7,018 nt of DNA, taken from positions 1 to 7,018 of the forward strand of contig CAMNAT010000112.1 in NCBI GenBank assembly GCA_946531785.1. The letters run 5' to 3'. A program made the translations under genes and the position numbers. The notes under the pieces are model-generated. The model did not search any database and was not told the DNA's origin. It saw nothing but the letters and a program-made list of their open reading frames with translations. Shown here in pieces: positions 1 to 6,218 of the stretch; position 1 is the first letter of the stretch; every line of letters begins with the position of its first letter. The DNA comes from an uncultured Oscillospiraceae bacterium (GTDB lineage Bacteria > Bacillota > Clostridia > UBA1381).

Positions 1-211
1 TGTTCTTCTTCAGTGTCTTGAGGGTCGAAAGCAGCACGCGAAGCCCGGCTGATGAAACATAATCACAATCCTTAAAATCAATTGTAAGAAGCTCTATGCC
101 ATCTGTTTCTCCGTTCAGAGTCTTCTCAAACTCCGGTGCGGTAAGTATATTTATCTCACCCACCGGCGCAACTGTAAATTCGTTTCCATTTCTGTTTGTT
201 TTAATCTCCAT
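1..211 (-). CDS. STAS-domain protein, anti-sigma factor antagonist-like (SpoIIAA/RsbV type), 3' end outside window
   Basis: The 70 visible residues form the front two thirds of a single STAS domain. A beta-rich start (FTVAPVGEINILTAPEFE) leads to the strand LLTIDFKDC and then the signature YVSSAGLRVLLSTLK at residues 51-65. Aligned on the Gly-Leu pair with B. subtilis SpoIIAA (MDSSGLGV, phosphorylated at Ser58), the likely phospho-acceptor is Ser54. In the family, the kinase-type anti-sigma factor phosphorylates this serine and a PP2C phosphatase removes the phosphate. The start is ATG 211-209, with AAAGGAG at 225-219 (7 nt spacing). That Shine-Dalgarno overlaps the TAA of the upstream phosphatase gene, so translation is probably coupled. 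It is the last visible gene of the four-gene operon and is truncated only by the window edge. STAS identity is secure; the target it binds is unknown, the fused GHKL domain encoded at 4751-3021 being the obvious candidate. Confidence 0.9.
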   Translation of the reverse strand, partial: MEIKTNRNGNEFTVAPVGEINILTAPEFEKTLNGETDGIELLTIDFKDCDYVSSAGLRVLLSTLKTLKKN

Positions 212-223
212 TTTTGGTCTCCT

Positions 224-1675
224 TTATTTGATATTTATCATCATCATTGTTATATCATCAAACTGCTCTCTGCCGTCGGCGAACTCATCTACGCTCCGCT
301 TTATCTGCGGCAGCAGCGTTCTGCCGTCGCGGTCGGATGCGCTGTTTAAAAACTCGTTCAACCTCTTTGTGTCATACATCTCATCCTCATTGTTGTGCGA
401 CTCTGTGAGCCCGTCTGTATAAAGGAACAGACTGTCACCCTTCCGGAGCAGCAGTTCATCCTCGCGGTACTGCGTATCCTCCCATCCGGCAAGGAACAGA
501 CCGTGCCTCTTCTTCAATTCCGTAAAATCTCCGCCGCTGTGCGCTATGTACGGATAGTTATGCCCCGCGTTCGTATATTGCAGCGTCAAATCAGATGTAT
601 CTATTATCCCAATCCACGCGGTAGCAAACATTCCCGTCTCGTTATTCTCGCTCAAGTACTTATTGACAGATGTGAATATCTCAGCCGTACTGCTTTTCAG
701 CATGGCATAGTCCTTTATCATGGTTTTTGCCGTCATCATAAACAACGCCGCCGGTACTCCCTTGCCCGATACATCTGCCATAACAAAGCATACACGCCTG
801 TCGTCTATCTCAAAGCAATCATAAAAGTCGCCGCCTACCTCCTTTGCCGTATCCATAGACGCGTAAAGCTCTATCTCAGGATGGTGCTCATACGGTGGGA
901 ACACCTTCGGCAGCGCGTCGAGCTGTATCTTTGACGCAATATCAAGATCCGCCTGGACTGCCGCCGCGCGCGTACGGTTATCTATGAGAGTATCCATATT
1001 CATGTTGGTCGTAAGATATACAAGCGATACCGCCCACGCTAAACCGACCGACAGATAATCGTTTTCAAAGCCCAGCGAAAGTGCCTGGATCAGCTGCATT
1101 ACAAACACAAGACCAACAAACATCAGCATTGTTATTGATGCGCGTTTTTTATCTGCATCATGCTTTAACGAACGCAGTAAAACTACAAACGAGATCGCAA
1201 ACGCCGCTATCGTATATAATGCCAGCAAAAGGATGTATAGATCGTAAAGCTGCATCGAATGTATTATATTGTTTTCATCAACATAGTAAATCAGTCTGGT
1301 CCACGGCGTAGTCACGCACAATATAAACACGAAAAGATTGGGTATATGAAACACCAAGGTATTCTGCCATTTTTTCTTCACGTCGCAGTCAAGTCTTACC
1401 AAAACATATCTTAAGAGGATAGCTCCGATTGAAACACTCGCTATCGTAGAGGTGCATTCGCTCAGATAGCTGAGCCACTGCAATCCCGGTCTGTACTGAA
1501 CCAAGTTTATTCCAATGTCCGAGATGCATGCGATCATAGTGAATACAACTATCTGTGTGAGCAGATCATTGATCTTTATTTTGTATAGCACAATATTATT
1601 GTACAGCATAATAAGCATAAGTATTATTGCCGTAACAACAAGCTCTATAAACAGTTTATCCGCTAAATGCTCCAT
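224..1675 (-). CDS. Seven-helix membrane protein with C-terminal SpoIIE/RsbU-family PP2C serine phosphatase domain
   Basis: From the chosen start the protein has 483 residues. About seven hydrophobic segments fill residues 9-223 (roughly 9-29, 38-59, 70-93, 106-124, 142-167, 180-200, 206-223). A charged linker helix (about 229-258) joins them to a complete PPM/PP2C domain. Family motifs are all present: GGDFYD at 281-286 and DVSGKG at 301-306, with metal-binding Asp residues, then NAGHN at 369-373, YTDG at 419-422 and the terminal DDIT at 473-476. The expected role is to dephosphorylate a STAS phosphoserine in response to a signal sensed by the membrane part; the STAS gene follows directly. 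The start was placed at ATG 1675-1673 because GGAGG lies at 1691-1687 (11 nt spacing). The upstream in-frame ATG at 1693-1691 overlaps that same GGAGG and has no ribosome site of its own. The phosphatase call is firm. The ligand is unknown, and I cannot name the seven-helix module beyond its resemblance to 7TM sensor modules of other bacterial signalling proteins. Confidence 0.93.
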   Translation of the reverse strand: MEHLADKLFIELVVTAIILMLIMLYNNIVLYKIKINDLLTQIVVFTMIACISDIGINLVQYRPGLQWLSYLSECTSTIASVSIGAILLRYVLVRLDCDVKKKWQNTLVFHIPNLFVFILCVTTPWTRLIYYVDENNIIHSMQLYDLYILLLALYTIAAFAISFVVLLRSLKHDADKKRASITMLMFVGLVFVMQLIQALSLGFENDYLSVGLAWAVSLVYLTTNMNMDTLIDNRTRAAAVQADLDIASKIQLDALPKVFPPYEHHPEIELYASMDTAKEVGGDFYDCFEIDDRRVCFVMADVSGKGVPAALFMMTAKTMIKDYAMLKSSTAEIFTSVNKYLSENNETGMFATAWIGIIDTSDLTLQYTNAGHNYPYIAHSGGDFTELKKRHGLFLAGWEDTQYREDELLLRKGDSLFLYTDGLTESHNNEDEMYDTKRLNEFLNSASDRDGRTLLPQIKRSVDEFADGREQFDDITMMMINIK

Positions 1676-1686
1676 ATTATAAATAA

Positions 1687-1691
1687 CCTCC
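1687..1691 (-). promoter_or_regulatory. Ribosome binding site deciding the phosphatase start
   Basis: GGAGG on the minus strand lies 11 nt before ATG 1675-1673. The alternative ATG (1693-1691) shares its last base with this motif and has no purine-rich stretch upstream, which argues for the shorter protein. The spacing is slightly long, so this is not conclusive. Confidence 0.6.
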
Positions 1692-1695
1692 ATTG

Positions 1696-3018
1696 TCAGT
1701 CAAGCTGCATCAAAGAATAATCAAACAGCTTTTCCTTTTTTATAACACGCACATATCCGTACATCAGCGCGATCGCCACAACAGGTCCCAACGATATACC
1801 AAAAGCTATCCCCTCTATAGCAAACTGTCCGAAGAGCATCCCAAACGTGGTCGGAAGAGCCGCTATGGCCATACCGAACAGAACAAGCGTCCTTGGTATA
1901 CGCCTCGTGTACTGATAGAAAATAGCCGTCACACGCGACAAGCATATAAAGATCGCAGTCGGCGCAAGTGTCCGAAGCATCATGGCGGCAAGCCGGGCAG
2001 TTTCTGCATTGTCTATATCAAAAGCCTCAGGCAGTGCATCTGCCGCAAGCAGTATAAGGCCGATAAATATCAACCCCTCTATTACTGCCGCTCGCAGCGT
2101 TACTTTTATGGCTCGATCCATGCTTTTACTGCTGTTCCGACCTATGCTGGTGTTTACCGCTACTATTTCATATTCGCTTATACCCTCGCTTAAATAGAGC
2201 ACAAACTCAAAAATATTTATCACTACAGCAACGGCGGCAACTCCTGCCGCGGCATAATTCTTAAGAGTAAAATTATTCACCGCCATTTCCATTATGACAA
2301 TAAACAAAGAGAGCGCACTCTCCGGCAGACCTAACCTGAATATTATACCCGCATCTCGCGCATTGAGATACCATCTGAACTTAAGTCCGTGCTTTTTGGT
2401 AAGCAGGAATGTCAGTTTTATCATTAATGCAAGCAGCAATGATATGATCGATGCCAGGCCTATGCCCATAAGCCCCATCATGGAACCAAGCAGATACGAA
2501 AGCACCACATTTGCTGCGATCCGGAAAAATATTGCGATATAAAACTGCACATAGCCGCCGCGGTACAACACATAGGCAAACATAAATGTATCAAACATAT
2601 CAACAAGCGGATAGAACCGCATAGCCTTAAAATAATTAAGCGCGTTTTCATATACAGACGGATCATCAGCCACAAGCCGGACAAGCTGGGGCGTAAACAG
2701 TACATATATTAAAGTAAGTCCTATACCGCACAATCCGCACAGGATCATTGTCTGACTGAATATATCATTCATTCTTTTACGGTCGCCGGCACCCTGCGCT
2801 CTTACGATAAGCGCCGCTCCGCCCACACAAATAAGGTAAGCCGTAAAGGTTTCTATGTATGTATATGGTTCTATAAGGTTTACGGATGCAAATGCCTCAT
2901 CAGTGAAAATATTTCCGACCACTATCTCATCTACAAGCATCGAGATTATTTCCAGTACTACACCCAAAGTTGCTCCTATAAAGATAGGGAAAAATCGTGT
3001 ATTCTTCTTTTCTTTCAT
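1696..3018 (-). CDS. MATE-fold multidrug/solute efflux transporter (no fused regulatory domain)
   Basis: This is a 440-residue integral membrane protein with about twelve hydrophobic segments and the two-half layout of the MATE family. It has the usual early segment (LVDEIVVGNIFTDEAFASVN, residues 28-47), the helix 2-3 stretch with GGAALIVRAQGAGDRKR, and a matching second half starting near residue 225 (FRLGLPESAL). MATE proteins export organic cations or other solutes using a Na+ or H+ gradient; the substrate cannot be read here. The C-terminus ends shortly after the last helix (YGYVRVIKKEKLFDYSLMQLD), so it lacks the GHKL domain of the preceding transporter. The ATG at 3018 comes 2 nt after the upstream stop. 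Only a distant AGAGG (3036-3032) precedes it, so translation probably depends on ribosomes finishing the upstream gene. Its TGA stop lies just upstream of the phosphatase ribosome site. Family assignment is firm; a role as co-regulated partner of the fused transporter is inferred from position. Confidence 0.9.
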   Translation of the reverse strand: MKEKKNTRFFPIFIGATLGVVLEIISMLVDEIVVGNIFTDEAFASVNLIEPYTYIETFTAYLICVGGAALIVRAQGAGDRKRMNDIFSQTMILCGLCGIGLTLIYVLFTPQLVRLVADDPSVYENALNYFKAMRFYPLVDMFDTFMFAYVLYRGGYVQFYIAIFFRIAANVVLSYLLGSMMGLMGIGLASIISLLLALMIKLTFLLTKKHGLKFRWYLNARDAGIIFRLGLPESALSLFIVIMEMAVNNFTLKNYAAAGVAAVAVVINIFEFVLYLSEGISEYEIVAVNTSIGRNSSKSMDRAIKVTLRAAVIEGLIFIGLILLAADALPEAFDIDNAETARLAAMMLRTLAPTAIFICLSRVTAIFYQYTRRIPRTLVLFGMAIAALPTTFGMLFGQFAIEGIAFGISLGPVVAIALMYGYVRVIKKEKLFDYSLMQLD

Positions 3019-3020
3019 AA

Positions 3021-4751
3021 TTAATTATTTACCTCTGCCTTTATCTCAAATACATTTCTGTTATAGCTCATGGTTATAAGATGCTGTTTTCCCGCAAGGA
3101 CTCGCATATAATTGGATATCAGATATTCACCTATCGTTCCGGCTGCCGCATCCTCCTCTGCAAGATCAAGCAGAACACCATCATCCTTTGTTATGAGAGT
3201 TACTTCGTTATTATCTATTATCATCGTACATTCGCCGCGAACAGACTTTTGGCCGTTCTTTTCATATATAAGCATATAAAGCTCCTCAATAAGCAGCTTT
3301 ATCCTGCCGATAACCCGTTTATCTATTCCGAATTTCTCAAGCTCTCCGGCTATATCAGCCTGAAGCGTGATTATAGACTCAGGCTCGATATTGATCTCAT
3401 AAAAGAAAGACTTTACCTCATCCTCCTTTTCCTTTATCAGCAACGGATAGCTTTCCTTACCGTATCTGCAGTAAACATACTGCATAGATATACCGTATGC
3501 CGCCGCAGGTGCTATCGCAAACGCGGCAAACATCCCGTATATCCCGAAGGTACTGCCCATAATAACCGCAAGCGGCACGGAGATCGCAGCATCGCGCAGC
3601 GCGCACATAACGAATGCAATCGGTATCTTGTCGATGAGCAGATAATAGGAGCTTGTAAGATAAAGCAGACTGGTGAATGTGAAACCGATAGATACTATCC
3701 TCAAGCCGCCTGTTACATACTCTGCAATAACAGGGTCGGTCACGCCAAGCATACGCGGGACGAGGGGCGCGATCAGCATAGAAACGACAGTCAATGCTAT
3801 GCCCTCTAACACAGCGGTCTTTTTGGCAAGCCTACATAAACCTTCTACACCGCCGAATGAGTTTTCACCGAGGTATATCATAATGATAGGTGTCATAGCA
3901 TTGCCTATACCATCGAACAGGAGCTGAAGCTCTTTTGTAAGCATGATTACCGATACCAGTATGAGCATATCCTCACCGTATGCAGCAGTTACGAACCTAT
4001 TCAGAACAGCTGTCACTATCGCAATAAAAAGATATGTTCCGGCATCCACTATACTGTATTTTATGACAGAGAGTGTCATTTTGAAGGATACATAAAAATT
4101 TATCCTGAGTGAGCTGGTTTTGCGTGAAAAATGCAAAAAGCTGACAATAAGCGAAAGCAAAGTTCCGGCGAAGGAGCCAAAGCCGATACCGGCGATCCCG
4201 AACCGTCCGCATAACAAAAGCGATATTACAATATTACTTATAAACTGAGTAAGTCCAGATGCGGTGGACAGTGTTTCATCACCGTCGGCGAACACCATCT
4301 CCGACATCAGCATAGAGAGCGGCAGAAGAAGGATAGTGAACTTGTACCAGAAAAAGTAGCTCCGCGAAAGTTCGAATACCTCGTTTGTCGGCTCATAAAA
4401 GCGCAGATAGCTGTCGCCAAGGGGCATAAGTATAATAAACATGATGCAGCCTATCGCAATGGTCATGGTGAACCCCAGTCCAAATGCCTTATCCGCTCCG
4501 TCTTTATTGAATTTTCCCATCTCGCTGTTATAAATTATCGGCACGCCTGTTGAAAAGACGCTGGCGAAAAATGCCGCAAGAGAATACATTGGCGTTACAA
4601 GGTTTATACCCTCGACCGCCGCTTTACCGAGGAACGCACCCGCGATAAAGGTATCCGAGAGCGACAGTGCAGTAACAATTATCATAGTTAGAGTGCCGCT
4701 GACGAGCATTCCGCCGAATTTTCGTTGCATAAATGTTTGTTTTAAATTCAT
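3021..4751 (-). CDS. MATE-fold transporter fused to C-terminal RsbW/SpoIIAB-like GHKL ATPase (HATPase_c) domain
   Basis: The 576 residues split into a twelve-helix MATE-type transporter (about 1-430) and a soluble domain of about 130 residues (446-576), joined by the charged linker LIKEKEDEVKSFF. Helix motifs such as LSDTFIAGAFLGKAAVEGIN (31-50) and MVFADGDETLSTASG (152-166) are typical of MATE proteins. The tail follows the order of anti-sigma serine kinases: helix and N-box region RIKLLIEELYMLIYEKNGQK (483-502), a hydrophobic strand, G1 box KDDGVLLDL (522-530), and a G2-like TIGEYLISNYMR (539-550) before the last strands. The invariant N-box Asn, which coordinates Mg2+-ATP, aligns with Leu494. 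The domain may therefore bind nucleotide weakly or act only as a docking site. MATE proteins normally end after helix 12, so the tail is an added regulatory module. It is the first gene of the operon. ATG 4751 has a weak AGGGA upstream; Met8 is a possible alternative start. Confidence 0.88.
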   Translation of the reverse strand: MNLKQTFMQRKFGGMLVSGTLTMIIVTALSLSDTFIAGAFLGKAAVEGINLVTPMYSLAAFFASVFSTGVPIIYNSEMGKFNKDGADKAFGLGFTMTIAIGCIMFIILMPLGDSYLRFYEPTNEVFELSRSYFFWYKFTILLLPLSMLMSEMVFADGDETLSTASGLTQFISNIVISLLLCGRFGIAGIGFGSFAGTLLSLIVSFLHFSRKTSSLRINFYVSFKMTLSVIKYSIVDAGTYLFIAIVTAVLNRFVTAAYGEDMLILVSVIMLTKELQLLFDGIGNAMTPIIMIYLGENSFGGVEGLCRLAKKTAVLEGIALTVVSMLIAPLVPRMLGVTDPVIAEYVTGGLRIVSIGFTFTSLLYLTSSYYLLIDKIPIAFVMCALRDAAISVPLAVIMGSTFGIYGMFAAFAIAPAAAYGISMQYVYCRYGKESYPLLIKEKEDEVKSFFYEINIEPESIITLQADIAGELEKFGIDKRVIGRIKLLIEELYMLIYEKNGQKSVRGECTMIIDNNEVTLITKDDGVLLDLAEEDAAAGTIGEYLISNYMRVLAGKQHLITMSYNRNVFEIKAEVNN

Positions 4752-4784
4752 ATGTAATACATCCCTGAAAAATATTTATATCCC

Positions 4785-4801
4785 ATTATACGAGGTATAA
4801 T
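4785..4801. promoter_or_regulatory. Perfect 17-bp dyad, candidate operator of the MATE-phosphatase-STAS operon
   Basis: ATTATAC-GAG-GTATAAT has 7-bp perfect arms around a 3-nt centre. With the promoter at 4837-4809, transcription should start near 4802, so the dyad covers about +1 to +17, a common position for a repressor site. Part of it (TATAAT on the minus strand, 4790-4785) also looks like a -10 box, but I find no matching -35. No regulator gene is visible in the window. Confidence 0.45.
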
Positions 4802-4808
4802 AAACTAT

Positions 4809-4837
4809 ATTTTATCACAAATATCGGCGCAGGTCAA
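4809..4837 (-). promoter_or_regulatory. Sigma-A type promoter of the four-gene operon
   Basis: TTGACC (4837-4832), a 17-nt spacer, then TAAAAT (4814-4809) on the minus strand: five of six matches to each consensus hexamer at ideal spacing. The predicted start near 4802 gives a leader of about 50 nt before ATG 4751. It lies in the only sizeable gap upstream of the operon and downstream of the hairpin at 4912-4948. Confidence 0.8.
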
Positions 4838-4911
4838 TCCCAAAATTATGATACGAATGTATATTATTACCAGTTCAATGGTTCTTTGCTTAAAAGTTGC
4901 TGTAAATGAAT

Positions 4912-4948
4912 GGGAGCTGCTGCAAAACTTATGTTTTGCAACAGCCCC
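4912..4948 (-). terminator. Long GC-rich hairpin after the DUF4241-like gene, probable terminator
   Basis: On the minus strand GGGGCTGTTGCAAAAC, loop ATAA, GTTTTGCAGCAGCTCCC form a stem of about 16 bp with one bulged A and one G-U pair. It starts 10 nt after the stop codon of the gene ending at 4959. No clean T-run follows (CATTCATTTACAG), so termination is likely but not textbook. The gap 4752-4958 otherwise holds only the promoter and dyad; I see nothing in 4838-4911. Confidence 0.55.
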
Positions 4949-4958
4949 TGTATTCTAT

Positions 4959-5507
4959 TTAGAAGCGTATTAGTAAAGCTATGATCTCTCCGTTGTCCTT
5001 AACAGCAAATACATCATAGCAGCCGTCTCCATATCCAGAGTTGGTCCAGAAACCGAAATCAGGTTTGAAAAACGCAACATCACTCAAACTCATACTATTG
5101 CAGAACTTTGACCATTCATCATTATTGAAGTCCGGTTTGTTCAGGAAAAAGCCTGCCATACCGGCATCAACTCCTATCTCGCCTATCTTCTCGTAACGAT
5201 CTGAATTTATATCATAATTATGTCCATCAAGCTGCAATTCGGCGATAAAGCACCTGCCTGTATCTAATCTTTCTGCATCAGACTTCGGTTTTACTTCATA
5301 GCCGTATCTATTCATATCATTTACATATTCTTCATAGTCTTCATCATCCCAGCCTGTGCAGATATAATATGAGCATCTGTACTTTCCGGGCATGACCTCT
5401 ATATTGTTCAGCCTGTACCATACATCATGGTCATAGCACGGATCTGTTATATCCAACTTACCATCCGTTACTCTCAAAATTCCTTTGTTTCTCTTAATAA
5501 TCTTCAA
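4959..5507 (-). CDS. Uncharacterised soluble protein, DUF4241-like, TTG start
   Basis: This 182-residue acidic protein has no signal peptide and no membrane segment. Three conserved-looking blocks stand out: TDPCYD (21-26), GVDAGMAGFF (112-121) and TNSGYGDGCYDVFAVKDNGE (155-174), followed by a C-terminal strand IIALLIRF. This order (DPCY near the start, GVD-G-AG-F in the middle, SGYGDG-Y near the end) matches what I remember of the DUF4241 family, whose function is unknown; the match is from memory. The TTG start (5507-5505) is chosen because AAGGAGG at 5523-5517 sits 9 nt upstream and no in-frame ATG occurs before residue 39. That ribosome site overlaps the TAA of the preceding gene, so the two are co-translated. 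The conserved Gly/Asp blocks suggest a folded beta-rich binding protein, but no catalytic role can be assigned. Confidence 0.8.
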   Translation of the reverse strand: MKIIKRNKGILRVTDGKLDITDPCYDHDVWYRLNNIEVMPGKYRCSYYICTGWDDEDYEEYVNDMNRYGYEVKPKSDAERLDTGRCFIAELQLDGHNYDINSDRYEKIGEIGVDAGMAGFFLNKPDFNNDEWSKFCNSMSLSDVAFFKPDFGFWTNSGYGDGCYDVFAVKDNGEIIALLIRF

Positions 5508-5516
5508 ATTATTATT

Positions 5517-5523
5517 CCTCCTT
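5517..5523 (-). promoter_or_regulatory. Ribosome binding site overlapping a stop codon, fixes the TTG start
   Basis: AAGGAGG begins inside the TAA (5524-5522) of the upstream gene and lies 9 nt before TTG 5507-5505. This supports both the non-ATG start and translational coupling of the two genes. Confidence 0.75.
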
Positions 5524-6145
5524 ACGCTATATCTAAAACCTCAAATTCACATGGGATTCTCGACTTTGAATAATACCTGTTACAGTCAGGAAGATACCAC
5601 CAATATCGCTTAAACTGCTTATTTGGAGCCATCTTGACCGCGATACACTTTCTACCGAGTCTATCAGTAAATCTGATTTTTGTTCCATACTGGAGCTTGC
5701 TCAGTTTATCCTGCTTTACACGCACAAGCCGGCGTTCATATGCATGTTTTTTACACCGTTCACGCCATATCCTAGCATATTCATCATTTGTTGGTGTCAG
5801 CAGGTTTATAATACTTATAGGGCACTCCGCCTCTACCGGACCAACCGTTTCGTCCATATACTTTGTGCCAAAATTATAGTAATCTGACATATTGCATCCC
5901 GTCAGAATCACAGCCGCAAATGTTTCCTGTTCTTCAGCCGGGATCTCATACAGCACCCGCGCATCTTTGTCGGTGTCAGTACCAACATACTTCCGCAGAA
6001 CAGTTACTGCAGCATAGTATACAGATCCGACCATGACCGACCGTTCTATTCTGCAGTTGTTATTAAACGATGCATCACATTCCGCTTTTCGGTCGATTCT
6101 CCCTTTTTTATCATAATGCGTTGCTCTTGTCCATGACCATCCCAT
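5522..6145 (-). CDS. Uncharacterised MGWSW-type protein, probably DUF6927 family
   Basis: This is a 207-residue soluble, basic and aromatic-rich protein with no membrane segment. The N-terminus MGWSWTRATHYDKKGRIDRK, then AECD (21-24), MVGSVYYAAV (38-47), ILTGCNMSDYYNFGTKYMDE (80-99) and GPVEAECPISIINLLTPT (102-119), recalls a family I remember as DUF6927, seen in gut Firmicutes, often near mobile or plasmid-like regions. No function is known to me. The C-terminal third (about 140-205: KLQYGTKIRFTDRLGRK, then a Trp/Tyr-rich stretch and a closing beta strand) could be a separate small beta-barrel-like domain. Seven Cys residues are scattered and do not form a recognisable zinc motif. ATG 6145 has a very strong AAGGAGGAG at 6160-6152. 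The gene lies right after the terminator at 6169-6204 with no clear promoter between, so it depends on readthrough or on a promoter I cannot identify. Confidence 0.8.
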   Translation of the reverse strand: MGWSWTRATHYDKKGRIDRKAECDASFNNNCRIERSVMVGSVYYAAVTVLRKYVGTDTDKDARVLYEIPAEEQETFAAVILTGCNMSDYYNFGTKYMDETVGPVEAECPISIINLLTPTNDEYARIWRERCKKHAYERRLVRVKQDKLSKLQYGTKIRFTDRLGRKCIAVKMAPNKQFKRYWWYLPDCNRYYSKSRIPCEFEVLDIA

Positions 6146-6168
6146 AATAATCTCCTCCTTTTCATCCT

Positions 6169-6204
6169 AAAAAAATCACTCTTACCGAGTTACGATAAGA
6201 GTGA
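6169..6204 (-). terminator. Intrinsic terminator of the ligase-PspC gene
   Basis: TCACTCTTA and TAAGAGTGA form a perfect 9-bp stem around an 11-nt loop, followed at once by seven T on the minus strand. It lies 14 nt after the TAA of the gene ending at 6219. It sits only about 23 nt before the next start codon, so partial readthrough could feed the downstream pair. Confidence 0.88.
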
Positions 6205-6218
6205 AGTTTTTAACGGGG

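Noticed and set aside
395..934. A 179-codon open frame on the plus strand.
   Set aside because: It lies wholly inside the minus-strand PP2C domain, which has all its catalytic motifs; the plus-strand product is Arg/Cys/His-rich with no recognisable domain.
1693..2193. A 166-codon open frame on the plus strand.
   Set aside because: It is antisense to the second MATE gene, and the Arg/Tyr/His-rich product resembles no family.
3081..3809. A 242-codon open frame on the plus strand.
   Set aside because: It is antisense to the MATE-GHKL gene, with low-complexity composition and no ribosome site; it is a shadow of a well-supported gene.
4910..4975. A short plus-strand ATG frame through the hairpin region.
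   Set aside because: It has no ribosome site, is about 20 codons long, and is explained by the hairpin and the end of the minus-strand gene.
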